A DNA stretch of 64,000 nt from Pontivivens ytuae. GTDB taxonomy: Bacteria; Pseudomonadota; Alphaproteobacteria; Rhodobacterales; Rhodobacteraceae. Position numbers and translations under genes: made by a program. The stretch spans positions 1,520,001-1,584,000 of the forward strand of contig NZ_CP064942.1 in assembly GCF_015679265.1 (NCBI RefSeq), in the 5' to 3' direction. The notes under the pieces were generated by a model, which ran no database searches, was not told the DNA's origin, and was given only the letters and a program-made list of their open reading frames with translations. Position 1 is the first letter of the stretch, and every line of letters begins with the position of its first letter. Positions 21,837-30,288 of this stretch are shown piece by piece.

Positions 21837-22727
21837 ATGCTTCGCCTGATGTTCGCCGCCAGCCTTGCGGCCCTCGTCACCACATCGCTCTCCGCCATGA
21901 GCTTTGCCGAGATGTTTCCGGCCCATCCCGGCTATGACGACGTGCGCACGCAGGAGATCCTGGAGTCCATCGAGTACCAGCAGGGTGAGGTGGTGCTGCC
22001 CGGCGGGCAGGCGAAGCTGGAGGTGCCGACCGGCTACTACTATCTGGGCCCGGCGGACGCGAACCGGATCCTGTCGGACCTGTGGGGCAATCCGCCCAGC
22101 GATCAGCTCGGCATGATCTTCCCCGCGCCGCACACCCCGATGGACTGGGCGGCCTGGGGCGCGATGCTGAACTGGGATCCGATCGGCTACGTCTCCGACC
22201 GCAATGCGGGCCGGATCGATTTCGACGACCTGCTCGAGGACATGCAGGGCGACACCGCCATCGAGTCCGAGGAGCGGCGTGCGGCCGGCTATGGCGGGCT
22301 GGAGCTCGTCGGCTGGGCCGCTGCCCCCGAATACGATGCGGACCGGCAGGCGCTCTACTGGGCCGAAGAGCTGCATTTCGACGAGGCGGACGCCAACACG
22401 CTGAACTACCGCCTGCGTCGGCTGGGGCGGAACGGCGTGCTGCAGGCGAACTTCATCGCTACGATGGATCAGCTCGACCAGGTGAGCCAGGCGCTGCCGG
22501 ACCTGATCGCGATGCAGAGCTTTACCGAGGGCAATCGCTACGCCGATTTCGATGCGAGCACCGACACCGTCTCCGAAATGGGTCTCGCGGGTCTCGTCGC
22601 GGGCAAGATCATTCGCCGGACCGGCGTGGTGAACGCGGCCATCCTGATGCTGCAGAAGTTCTGGATCGTGCTGCTCCTGCCCATCCTCGGCATCTGGCAG
22701 TTCTGGCGGACACGCGGAAGCGATTGA
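21837..22727 (+). CDS. DUF2167 membrane-anchored protein
   Basis: A 296-residue DUF2167 protein. It has an N-terminal signal sequence, the family landmarks GEVVLPGGQAKLEVP, YYYLGPADANRIL and LVGWAAAPEYDA, and a C-terminal hydrophobic anchor (KFWIVLLLPILGIWQFW). DUF2167 proteins are periplasmic or membrane-tethered and uncharacterised. The ATG at 21,837 gives the best signal peptide; an upstream ATG 27 bases earlier is possible. Confidence 0.88.
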   Translation: MLRLMFAASLAALVTTSLSAMSFAEMFPAHPGYDDVRTQEILESIEYQQGEVVLPGGQAKLEVPTGYYYLGPADANRILSDLWGNPPSDQLGMIFPAPHTPMDWAAWGAMLNWDPIGYVSDRNAGRIDFDDLLEDMQGDTAIESEERRAAGYGGLELVGWAAAPEYDADRQALYWAEELHFDEADANTLNYRLRRLGRNGVLQANFIATMDQLDQVSQALPDLIAMQSFTEGNRYADFDASTDTVSEMGLAGLVAGKIIRRTGVVNAAILMLQKFWIVLLLPILGIWQFWRTRGSD

Positions 22728-22779
22728 CGCGCCGCCGCCGCTCGGTCAGCTTGCGCGGCGGGCACGGCGGAGGAACGGC

Positions 22780-23760
22780 ATGACATCGGCGGCGCGGGGC
22801 GCGGCATCGGCACTGTTGGGCTTCGCCTTCTTCGCGACCCACGACGTGATCGTGAAGTCGCTGGGCGGGACCTACCCGGTCTTCCAGATCGTCTTCTTCT
22901 CCGTCCTCTTCGGCTTTCCGACCGTGATGATCATGCTGATCCGGGACCAGGCGCCCGGTACGCTGACGCCGAAGCATCCGGTGCTGGTCGGTGTGCGGAC
23001 CGGGCTGGGCGTGGTGACGGGGCTCTGCGCCTTCTACGCCTTCACCACCCTGCCGCTGGCGGAGACCTACGCGATCATCTTCGCGCAACCGTTGCTCATC
23101 ACGATCCTCAGCGTGCCGCTGCTGGGGGAGGCCGTGGGCCTTCGCCGCTGGATCGCGGTCGCGGTGGGGCTCTTGGGCGTGGTGGTGGTGATGCAACCCG
23201 GTGTCTCGACCCTCAGCCTCGGCCATCTGGCGGCTCTCACCGCGGCGACCTGCGGCGCCTTCGTCTCCATCATCCTGCGGCGCATAGGTGGGGAGGAGCG
23301 GAGCGTGGTGCTGATCCTCTATCCGATGCTCGCCAACCTCGTGTGCATGGCGATGGTGATGCCCTTCGTCTACGTGGCACCGCCGGTGGAGCATCTGGGC
23401 CTCTTCGCCGTGATCTCTCTGCTCGGCTTCGGCGGGATGCTGATGCTGATCCGCGCCTACCGCACGAGCCCCGCGGCGATCGTCGCCCCGATGCAGTACT
23501 CGCAGATCCTGTGGGCGGTTATCTTCGGCACCCTCCTCTTCGACGAGCTGCCGACCTGGACCACGGCGCTGGGTGCGGCGATCATCGTGGCGAGCGGCAT
23601 CTACATCGTCCTGCGGGAGGAGCGCGGCGGCCGCACCGTCGCCCGCCCGGTGACGACCGGCCGGACCCTGCGGGGCGACACGGTGGCGGGTGTGCGCACT
23701 GGCGATGTCCTGCGCCTGCAGGGCAAACGCGATGCCCCCTTGAACTCCGAAGAGGAATAG
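22780..23760 (+). CDS. DMT-superfamily (EamA) transporter
   Basis: A 326-residue protein with ten predicted membrane helices in two EamA repeats of five, typical of drug/metabolite exporters such as RhaT or S-adenosylmethionine/amino-acid effluxers. The first repeat covers about 8-135 and the second about 148-290; PLAETYAIIFAQPLL and PMQYSQILWAVIFG are standard. A 35-residue cytosolic tail follows. It is the last gene before the tRNA-Pro and the accessory region. Confidence 0.9.
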   Translation: MTSAARGAASALLGFAFFATHDVIVKSLGGTYPVFQIVFFSVLFGFPTVMIMLIRDQAPGTLTPKHPVLVGVRTGLGVVTGLCAFYAFTTLPLAETYAIIFAQPLLITILSVPLLGEAVGLRRWIAVAVGLLGVVVVMQPGVSTLSLGHLAALTAATCGAFVSIILRRIGGEERSVVLILYPMLANLVCMAMVMPFVYVAPPVEHLGLFAVISLLGFGGMLMLIRAYRTSPAAIVAPMQYSQILWAVIFGTLLFDELPTWTTALGAAIIVASGIYIVLREERGGRTVARPVTTGRTLRGDTVAGVRTGDVLRLQGKRDAPLNSEEE

Positions 23761-23780
23761 GGCAAAGCCACCGCCACGGT

Positions 23781-23857
23781 CGGAGTGTAGCTCAGCCTGG
23801 TAGAGCACTGTCTTCGGGAGGCAGGGGCCGGAGGTTCGAATCCTCTCACTCCGACCA
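23781..23857 (+). tRNA. tRNA-Pro (anticodon CGG)
   Basis: A 77-base cloverleaf: acceptor CGGAGTG pairs with CACTCCG, discriminator A and encoded CCA follow. The D arm contains AGCTCAGCCTGGTAGAGC, the anticodon stem CTGTC/GGCAG closes loop TTCGGGA with anticodon CGG, and the T arm has GGTTCGAATCC. Anticodon CGG reads proline codon CCG. Its 3' end faces a tyrosine integrase gene, the usual attachment-site arrangement. Confidence 0.97.
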
Positions 23858-23894
23858 ATAATTCAAGGATCATTTGATTTTCTCAACTGCCGGG

Positions 23895-23916
23895 TTTCTG
23901 GGGCGAGCCCCAGAAA
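23895..23916. terminator. perfect hairpin downstream of tRNA-Pro
   Basis: TTTCTGGGG and CCCCAGAAA are perfect inverted arms around a four-base CGAG loop. It lies 38 bases after the tRNA and could end its transcript or form part of the integrase attachment region. Confidence 0.45.
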
Positions 23917-23981
23917 TGCTCATTTGGCAGCAGCCCATCTCGAGCCAGCGTCCTTCGCATAACTCGCAACGCGTTCCGCTC

Positions 23982-24017
23982 CAAAGAAGAAGGCCCACCG
24001 CTCATGAGCGATGGGCC
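23982..24017 (-). terminator. intrinsic terminator of the integrase gene
   Basis: Read on the minus strand, GGCCCA-TCGCTCATGAGCG-GTGGGCC forms a long, almost perfect stem and is followed by TTCTTCTTT. It starts about 24 bases after the integrase stop, fitting a rho-independent terminator. Confidence 0.65.
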
Positions 24018-24041
24018 GAGAACACAAACAATTTCTTAGGC

Positions 24042-25091
24042 TCACTGGGGTGGGCGTCCGCCACGATTCGCAGCATCGAGAGCACCAGCCTGATACTCGG
24101 GATGCTGATGCGCATAATCTCGTTCCATTGTCTCCAGGCTAACCCCGAAAAAGCCCGAGGCTTCCCACATGGGCATCGCTGCATGCATTGCCCAAGTGAT
24201 TGCAGTATGGCGAAGTGTATGACGCGTCACGTCAGGCAGAGCTGCCTCCTTCCTCAGCCGACCCCAGGCTGTCTTGATGTCCGCAATGCCCTGCCCCCTA
24301 AACTCGACGACCCAGCCACTCGAATTCTGCCTGTGCCAGCGTCGTAAATGCGCAAGAAGCCTCGATGGAATACGCACAGTTGGGGCACTTTTGCGTGTTC
24401 TTCGAGCATCCTTTTTCTTCCGATAAAGGATGCCGCGCTCCACATCGACATAGCCGCCAGCAGCATGCTCATGAAATTTCAGACTGAGAATGTCTGTCTT
24501 TCTACTCCCCGTGTAGAGGCCAATGAGGATGAACGGCACGAGATGTCTGGTGTCCGCGTTCTGTCGAGCCGTTCTGATCAGCCGAGCGGCCTCATCTCTC
24601 GTCAGCCATCTGTCGCGTGCGGCCGGTCGCGGTGGCATCCAGGTCTTCGGTCTCGCCATGCCCGCGGGCATGGCGTAATTGATTGCTGCGATCAGGCAAC
24701 CAAGTTCGCGCCGGACTGTCCCTGGAGCTCGATCTCGCTGCGTTGCATAGGCCTTACACCGATCAATCGACACTTCCTTGACCGGCAGGTCGCCCCACCA
24801 GGCGTCCAGCGCATCGATGGCGTATCCAATCCGCGCTGGATCTGCAGCCTCCAAGGCTGGGCCTTCGCCATAAATAGTAAGCACCTGTGACACTGTCACG
24901 TCCGTGTGAACAGCTGATTGCGGCCCCTGAACTTTCCGAATCAGGTAGAGGCGGAGCTCTGCTTCAGCTTGTTCGCGATCGACCGTGCCGGTCGAGTATT
25001 CGTGTTGGCCGTCCCTGATGACGTAGACAGCTTTTTTGTTGCCTTTGGACTTTCGCCAATAGAGCCGGGGACCTTTGGAGCGACGCGGCAT
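24042..25091 (-). CDS. tyrosine recombinase / island integrase
   Basis: A 349-residue phage-type integrase. The N-terminal arm (RLYWRKSKGN, YVIRDG) is the one typical of alphaproteobacterial island integrases. Catalytic residues are visible: Arg in YTGSRKTD, the HTLRHTAITW box, and the nucleophilic Tyr in MERDYAHQHPEY. It points towards the tRNA-Pro 3' end, 184 bases away, so the tRNA is the likely attB. Excisionase-like and mobile genes lie upstream. No matching attR was seen in the window. Confidence 0.93.
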   Translation of the reverse strand: MPRRSKGPRLYWRKSKGNKKAVYVIRDGQHEYSTGTVDREQAEAELRLYLIRKVQGPQSAVHTDVTVSQVLTIYGEGPALEAADPARIGYAIDALDAWWGDLPVKEVSIDRCKAYATQRDRAPGTVRRELGCLIAAINYAMPAGMARPKTWMPPRPAARDRWLTRDEAARLIRTARQNADTRHLVPFILIGLYTGSRKTDILSLKFHEHAAGGYVDVERGILYRKKKDARRTRKSAPTVRIPSRLLAHLRRWHRQNSSGWVVEFRGQGIADIKTAWGRLRKEAALPDVTRHTLRHTAITWAMHAAMPMWEASGFFGVSLETMERDYAHQHPEYQAGALDAANRGGRPPQ

Positions 25092-25243
25092 AGATGTATT
25101 AATTCCTTTACGCTATCGGGATCGATGCGCCGAGCGGACCCGATCACCACGGTAAACCCATGAAGATCTGCCACCTCCTCGAGGCCCGATCGAGGCACTC
25201 CCAACTGCTTTGCGAGGTCGTCAAATTTCAGGAGTTTCTGCAT
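24941..25243 (-). CDS. small HTH protein, possible excisionase
   Basis: A 100-residue protein whose first 55 residues form a small DNA-binding-like domain (FDDLAKQLGVPRSGLEEVAD, then SARRIDPDSVKELIHLC). The tail is Ser/Lys/Thr-rich and low complexity. Its 3' end overlaps the start of the integrase gene by 151 bases in another frame, so the tail may have no independent function. Position immediately upstream of the integrase suggests a recombination directionality factor. Confidence 0.55.
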   Translation of the reverse strand: MQKLLKFDDLAKQLGVPRSGLEEVADLHGFTVVIGSARRIDPDSVKELIHLCRVAPKVPGSIGESPKATKKLSTSSGTANTNTRPARSIANKLKQSSAST

Positions 25244-25733
25244 CGTGTGTGTTCAACTCGGCTATTGGATCAGTTCGTTTTGTGATGACACCCTCTTGGG
25301 ATGCTCGGGATATTGCTCCGTTTGGTGGAGTGAAGTAGCGGATCTCCAAAATCTCAGCCCACACGATTCAGATCTTCGATATCGTTTGTTTTTTAAGCTG
25401 ATGGCTTGGCGAGATGATCGTGAGGTGAGACCTCGCAGAGTTGGTCTCACGGATCGGTCGACCGCGCTGCGATCCAAGGCGGCAGATTGGATTGATCGAA
25501 GAGGGGCTTGATCCTGCTTGCTTCGGCATTTTGGGTGCAGTCCCGAACTGCACGTTTTGTCGTGCTCTTGCGGTTTGTCGCAGGAAGGTCCGCGAACATT
25601 TCGCCGATGAATGTCGGGGGACGCCTGTGCGTTTGGCGGGCGGTTTCCGAAGCTGTCGTGGGTTTTACAGGTACCGAGGGTTCGGTTGCTGCGACTGGCC
25701 GCTGATGCATCGCCTCGAACCTGATGGGTCGCG
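25244..25733. other. gap without a convincing gene
   Basis: This 490-base stretch has open frames on both strands, but none has plausible composition, a ribosome binding site or a family signature. Ser/Arg/Pro-rich translations are typical of shadows. It is less GC-rich near 25,260-25,420. It probably holds the promoter of the excisionase-like gene. Confidence 0.5.
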
Positions 25734-26246
25734 CTACTGCAGGATGAGGTCGCGACTCCGGGCCGCCGCCACGTGCTTGGGCTCTCTCGAACGGAAGGCG
25801 GCGGCAACCTCGCCTTGAGCACGGAGCCTTTCTCGGAGGGCGTTCATGACCGACATCGGATTGCCTGCGAGCCGTCCGAGCACCGGCGACCCTGTGGCGG
25901 CGGACAGGCGGAAGCCGGGGTGACGGAGCGGCACGAGCTGGCGCCGCGCACAGACAAAGCGGGTTCGCTTCGTTAGCCCTGCGGCGAGGCGGTCTTCGAT
26001 GCGGCGGACATGGATCTCCAAACCCTTGTTCGCAGCCGTGCGCGCCGAGGTGCCGTAGGCGATGAGGGCGAGACGCTCATCGTCACGGGCCTCGACATCG
26101 AGCACGAGACAAGGCCGGGTCTTCGGCGCTTGGCAGTCCTCGTCCTCATCTGCGTCGGCATGGGGGAACGCGAAGGCGATGACATGGCCGGGACCGAGAT
26201 GGCACCGCCATTCGGGTGTTTCTGCAAAGTCGGTTCTGTCGAGCAT
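25734..26246 (-). CDS. PemK/MazF-like protein
   Basis: A 170-residue protein whose central part (GHVIAFAFPHAD, KTRPCLVLDVEA, LIAYGTS, NKGLEIHV) resembles the SH3-like PemK/MazF fold found in toxins and in island cargo proteins. The strand with TRPCLVL is the conserved core. No antitoxin gene is adjacent, so a classical toxin-antitoxin pair is not supported. GGAGGATTG precedes the ATG. It is the last gene of a leftward train that includes two tyrosine recombinases. Confidence 0.55.
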   Translation of the reverse strand: MLDRTDFAETPEWRCHLGPGHVIAFAFPHADADEDEDCQAPKTRPCLVLDVEARDDERLALIAYGTSARTAANKGLEIHVRRIEDRLAAGLTKRTRFVCARRQLVPLRHPGFRLSAATGSPVLGRLAGNPMSVMNALRERLRAQGEVAAAFRSREPKHVAAARSRDLILQ

Positions 26247-26454
26247 AATCAATCCTCCTTCCGATGGTTTCACACTTCGACGCTCTCCCTTCTCTTTGTG
26301 GGGTCGGCTCCGGTGCCGTGCGCGTCATCGAACTGCGCGCGGCACTGGAGCGGGCCCGCTTTCATTTTCTTGTCTCTCGGAGGTGTGGTGCTTCGACCGC
26401 CCCGACGCGGGTCTAATCCTCGGCCACGGGACGTCGCGCGCGCGTTACCAGCGG

Positions 26455-26829
26455 TCAGGTCTCACGCTGCCGGTCGAGCCAGTCTTCGAGGTCACGCGGC
26501 GCGATGCGGGTGTTCTGTCCGACTTTTCGGCTTGGCAGACCCTGCGCGATCAGGCGCTCGACGGAGCGGGTCGAGACAGCAAGACTTGCCGCGACATCCT
26601 TCTTCGTCAGCAAGGGGCGCCGATAGTCGTCCTCGGCCCGACGCGCGGGCATTGCGCCCGCCTCGCAGCGCCAGACGTCGCGCCAGCAAAGGCGCAACTG
26701 CCCGCCGACCCGGACGGCCGGCAGGCGGCCGTCGCGGATCATCTCGCGCACGGTCCGCCGGCCAAGCCGCCAGTGCCTTGCGACTTGGTCGAGGGAGAGC
26801 GTGTAGTCATGGGTGCCGTCCGATCTCAT
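26455..26829 (-). CDS. double helix-turn-helix (excisionase-family) protein
   Basis: A 124-residue protein made of two MerR/excisionase-type HTH_17 domains in tandem: residues 11-51 (LSLDQVARHWRLGRRTVREM) and 73-119 (LTKKDVAASLAVSTRSVERL). Each ends with a wing and a W-containing helix (WRDVW, LEDWLD). Two such domains in one small protein would let it bind a repeated or palindromic site. It follows the tyrosine-recombinase pair by 54 bases and may act as their directionality factor, similar in size to Tn554 TnpC (a comparison of size and place only). Confidence 0.75.
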   Translation of the reverse strand: MRSDGTHDYTLSLDQVARHWRLGRRTVREMIRDGRLPAVRVGGQLRLCWRDVWRCEAGAMPARRAEDDYRRPLLTKKDVAASLAVSTRSVERLIAQGLPSRKVGQNTRIAPRDLEDWLDRQRET

Positions 26830-26883
26830 GACAGGGACATGGTCCCCGGCGGAGGGCGTCCCAAACGCCCTCCGCCTGTTCGA

Positions 26884-28257
26884 TCAGCTCTCCGCGATCC
26901 GGGCGCGGATCGCCTGCCATTCCGATTGTCCCGCGGTGGCGGCGCAGTCCGAGCGGTATTCGGCGCCTGCCTGCCGCGAGGCATGGCCGAGCAGAGCGGC
27001 GACGCGGTCGGCGGCGGTCTCTGCTGCGTGACACCGCAGGTAGTCCGCAGCCACGGTGCGCAGGTCGTGCGCGGGAAGGCCGGTCACACGCTTGACCTGC
27101 TCGGACGGCCATCTGCTCGGACGCGCCGCCGGACCCTGCGTGAGCCAGTTCGCGCCCCGCAATTGCGCGAAGCGGGTCTGTGCGAGCCGCCCGGGGCGAC
27201 CGGCGAGCAGATGCAGGTCGAGGATCTCACCGGTTTCAGGCCAGAGCGGTCCGGCATTCGCCATCCGGCCGGTCTTCTCCTGTCGGTAGCGCAGGGTCCA
27301 CTCGCCCCAGGGCGTGCGCACGAGCTCGTCCCCCAGACGCCATCCGGCGACATCCCCCGTGCGCGCAGGCCAGTTGATCATGACAGCCAGAATGGCGCTC
27401 GTGGACCGGGCGCGCTCATGCTCCGCGGTCCAGGCCGGCAAGCGCCGCGCGCGCTCCACTTCCGCTGCGAGTGCCTGCACGATCAGGTCGTAGCCGCCCG
27501 CGGCATAGAGCACATCGAGACGATCCTGCTTGCCCTTGCGCGATACACGCCCCTTGCGGAGCCAGGACTGACGCACCGCACGCAGACCATTTAGCTCGTC
27601 CGCATCCAGTTCCCCATGAAGGCCAAGGGCAACCAGCCCGCCGAGATAGTTCGAGATCGTCCGTGGCGCGACGGAAGCGATCCCCTTCCCGGCGTACCCA
27701 TCCTGCAGCAGCCGCCCCAGTTCCCAACCGAAGAGCCAGCCCAGACGAGGCGGGCAGCGCAGGGCCGGCACGAGCGCGGCACACCGATCGACCGAGGCGA
27801 CATGTCGACGGATCGTGCCCTCGCGCACGGGCGCGTCGAGCAGTCCGGGGAGGAGCTCTTGCCAGGACCGCGGCCATGCCTGTGACTTCTTGGTGGCCCA
27901 GGGGGCGAGCGCCTCGGGTGCAGTCGCCGGTTGCGCGGTTCGACCATGGCCCGCCGCCCGAGGCCGCGCGGTGTAGTATTCGCAGCGGAGCAGGCGCGCC
28001 TCGGCGAGCCCGACCTCCGGCACGTGCGTCGCGCAGACGCGCAGGAGGAGCGCGAGGGTCGATTCCGATCCGTAAGCCGCCTCGAAGGCCGCCCGGGATG
28101 GCGCGCCGTGGTGCTCCTCTCGATCGGCTAGACTGTCGAACAGTCTGCCCACGACCGAGATGGCACCCGGCGGCAGGTCAGCGCGAACCGACACAAGCCT
28201 ATCCTTCAGCTCCCGGGGGAGCGAACTCAGCCTGCTTTCAGCGATCTCGGATTTCAT
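26884..28257 (-). CDS. tyrosine recombinase, shorter member of a pair
   Basis: A 457-residue tyrosine recombinase with the whole active site readable: Arg299 (PARTGDVAG), Lys328 (RQEKTG), His397-Asp-Leu-Arg400, His425 (LLGHAS) and Tyr434 (AEYRS). A long N-terminal region (about 1-230) is predicted helical and should bind DNA. The ATG at 28,257 overlaps the stop of the upstream recombinase gene as ATGA, so both are made in a fixed ratio. Two overlapping tyrosine recombinases recall Tn554-like and RIT elements. Confidence 0.85.
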   Translation of the reverse strand: MKSEIAESRLSSLPRELKDRLVSVRADLPPGAISVVGRLFDSLADREEHHGAPSRAAFEAAYGSESTLALLLRVCATHVPEVGLAEARLLRCEYYTARPRAAGHGRTAQPATAPEALAPWATKKSQAWPRSWQELLPGLLDAPVREGTIRRHVASVDRCAALVPALRCPPRLGWLFGWELGRLLQDGYAGKGIASVAPRTISNYLGGLVALGLHGELDADELNGLRAVRQSWLRKGRVSRKGKQDRLDVLYAAGGYDLIVQALAAEVERARRLPAWTAEHERARSTSAILAVMINWPARTGDVAGWRLGDELVRTPWGEWTLRYRQEKTGRMANAGPLWPETGEILDLHLLAGRPGRLAQTRFAQLRGANWLTQGPAARPSRWPSEQVKRVTGLPAHDLRTVAADYLRCHAAETAADRVAALLGHASRQAGAEYRSDCAATAGQSEWQAIRARIAES

Positions 28258-30206
28258 GAGGCCGTCCACCGATGGCGGCGCAGGAGATCAGGATGGTGCG
28301 CCAGCAGCGCGTCCCGCAGCGCCTGCGAGACCGCCTTGCCGTCGTCGCGACCGTAATGCCGGCGCGCCACCTCCTCGGTATTGCACAGGATGGTCGAGAC
28401 CAGTCCATAGGCGCCCGGGCGAAGCGCCAAAACAAGAATGGCCACCACATGGCGCATGCGATGCGGCGTGACATCGAGGCCGACCACAGACGCCCCCGCG
28501 CGCCAGAGCGCGAGGAAAGACGACGGCGCATAGACCCCGCTCGGCAGGCGCACCGGATCGCCGGAATCGCGCCTGGGACACCCCTCCCCCGGGAAGAGAT
28601 AGACGTTGTCATGACCCCGGCCGGTCAGCTCGATGAAGCGCGGTCGATGGAGCTCGAGCCAGGTCTTGAGGATCTGCGCGTCACGGCTCGCAACGTCGAG
28701 CGTGACGGCCCGTTCGGTTTTCGTCTCCCAGCTCTCATATCGGAATTCGAAGCGGGGCGCCTTGCGGGGCGCAGGGGTCCGGATGAGGTTCGCAGGAACC
28801 TCCTCCCTCGACGCGATCCGGGTCAACCGCAGGCACGAGGGCCGCAGCGGCCGCGACAGCTGCATGGCCGCAGCAACGGCCGCGCCATACTGGCGCAAGG
28901 CCGTTACCTCGCGCGACGGGGACCCGGCCGCACGGGCCATCCGGATCGCATCCTCGGCGGAGCGGGCGATCAGTTCGGGCGCGCGCACCCATCGTGCGGC
29001 GACCGCGGGACTGCCGTGCAACAGCGCCGCGATCGCATCGACCTCGGCCACGACACCGGTCTCCCGCGCGACCCTGCGCCTCGCCCGCGGCTTGTCCAGA
29101 TGCTTAGACTTGAGCAGCTCCACGATCGCCGGAACACTCCTGTCGTTCAGCCCATGACGGGCAAAGGCCGACAGGTTCGCAAGCCGCAGTTTCAGCGTGT
29201 CGCTGTCGAGAGCGTTCTTGAGATCGGGCGCCGCATCCGAGCGGGCAATCTGCGATCGGATCGCCGCCTCGATGACCGTCCGGGTCGTCAGCTCGCCGAG
29301 ATCGCGCAACTCGGCCGGATCCCCGCCCTCATCCTCCCAGGCGCGCAGCAACCAGGAGACCGTCTCGCGATAGCGCGTGCGGGCGGCGTCCGGCTTGCGC
29401 AGGCTTCGCATCTTCGCGGCAGAACGATCGGCCTCGGCCATGACGTATTCCGGGTCCTCTCCGGCTTCGAGACGCGCCAGGAGCGCCTCGCCATGGTCAT
29501 CCTCGCCGGCAACGGCCGCAGAGGCGGCGGCGTCGAAGGCGGCGCGGAAGGATGCGGGCAGCGTGGACCAGTCGATACGACGGGCGCGCGACGAGCCGGC
29601 CGGCACATGAAGCCTCTCCGCCGGAAGGTGAGCCGCGAGCTCCGGAATCTCGAGGAGGTCATCGCGCAGGCCGTTCAGGAACTGCACCGCCTTTCGGAGG
29701 GATCTGCGGTCCTTTACCGTCGCTTCGCCGCTGATACGATCAATCTCCTTCTGCGTCACGTCTCCGGGCGCGCAACGGCACCGCGCACGCAGGACCGACA
29801 GGGTCCGGTGCCGTCCGGTATTCCAGCGGCGGCCGGTCTGGGGCGGACCCTCATTGGCCGCGATGATATCCGCGAGCGCAGTCCATGCTGCGCGGTCGCG
29901 AGGATCGGCAGCAACGGTCAGTCCCCCAACGTCGAGATACTGCCGGAGCAGACCGCGCACGCGACTGTCCGCGCGGGCACAAGCTGCACCGACATCGCGC
30001 GCGCGCGGAAAGGCCGCCCCCGGACGTCCTGCGATGTTGCGGTTGAATGCGACGGGATCGGCGGGGAGGGTCGCGAGATCGGCGTCGAGCAGCCCGAGCC
30101 GCGCGGGGATGCGGCGCAGCTCGCGGATCGGATCCTGGGGCTTGCCGGTTGTCTCCGCCCAGTGCAGGACATCGGCCAGTGTCGGGCGGGATGTGTGATG
30201 CTTCAT
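28254..30206 (-). CDS. tyrosine recombinase, longer member of a pair
   Basis: A 650-residue protein with a C-terminal tyrosine-recombinase-like domain: an HRMRH box (DVTPHRMRHVVAILVL) and a terminal Tyr in EEVARRHYGRDD. The N-terminal 400 residues are helical with no recognised domain. The ATG at 30,206 has GGAAGAGAAG upstream; the longer open frame 5' of it is not coding. The size is close to that of Tn554 TnpB (about 630 residues). It is first of an operon-like series with the 457-residue recombinase and the double-HTH protein. Confidence 0.8.
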   Translation of the reverse strand: MKHHTSRPTLADVLHWAETTGKPQDPIRELRRIPARLGLLDADLATLPADPVAFNRNIAGRPGAAFPRARDVGAACARADSRVRGLLRQYLDVGGLTVAADPRDRAAWTALADIIAANEGPPQTGRRWNTGRHRTLSVLRARCRCAPGDVTQKEIDRISGEATVKDRRSLRKAVQFLNGLRDDLLEIPELAAHLPAERLHVPAGSSRARRIDWSTLPASFRAAFDAAASAAVAGEDDHGEALLARLEAGEDPEYVMAEADRSAAKMRSLRKPDAARTRYRETVSWLLRAWEDEGGDPAELRDLGELTTRTVIEAAIRSQIARSDAAPDLKNALDSDTLKLRLANLSAFARHGLNDRSVPAIVELLKSKHLDKPRARRRVARETGVVAEVDAIAALLHGSPAVAARWVRAPELIARSAEDAIRMARAAGSPSREVTALRQYGAAVAAAMQLSRPLRPSCLRLTRIASREEVPANLIRTPAPRKAPRFEFRYESWETKTERAVTLDVASRDAQILKTWLELHRPRFIELTGRGHDNVYLFPGEGCPRRDSGDPVRLPSGVYAPSSFLALWRAGASVVGLDVTPHRMRHVVAILVLALRPGAYGLVSTILCNTEEVARRHYGRDDGKAVSQALRDALLAHHPDLLRRHRWTAS

Positions 30207-30288
30207 CTTCTCTTCCGTGGCGTGTCGGGATCGTCGGTCCTCTCGGCTCGAGGGGGACCGACGATCCCGGACAGGCCATCGGACCTGC

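Noticed and set aside
25262..25822. Opposed open frames of 186 and 125 codons between the excisionase-like and PemK-like genes
   Set aside because: No ribosome binding site, Ser/Arg-rich composition, no motif, and the frames oppose each other.
25734..26246. Complete PemK/MazF toxin-antitoxin pair
   Set aside because: No small antitoxin gene is adjacent; only the SH3-like core similarity supports the name.
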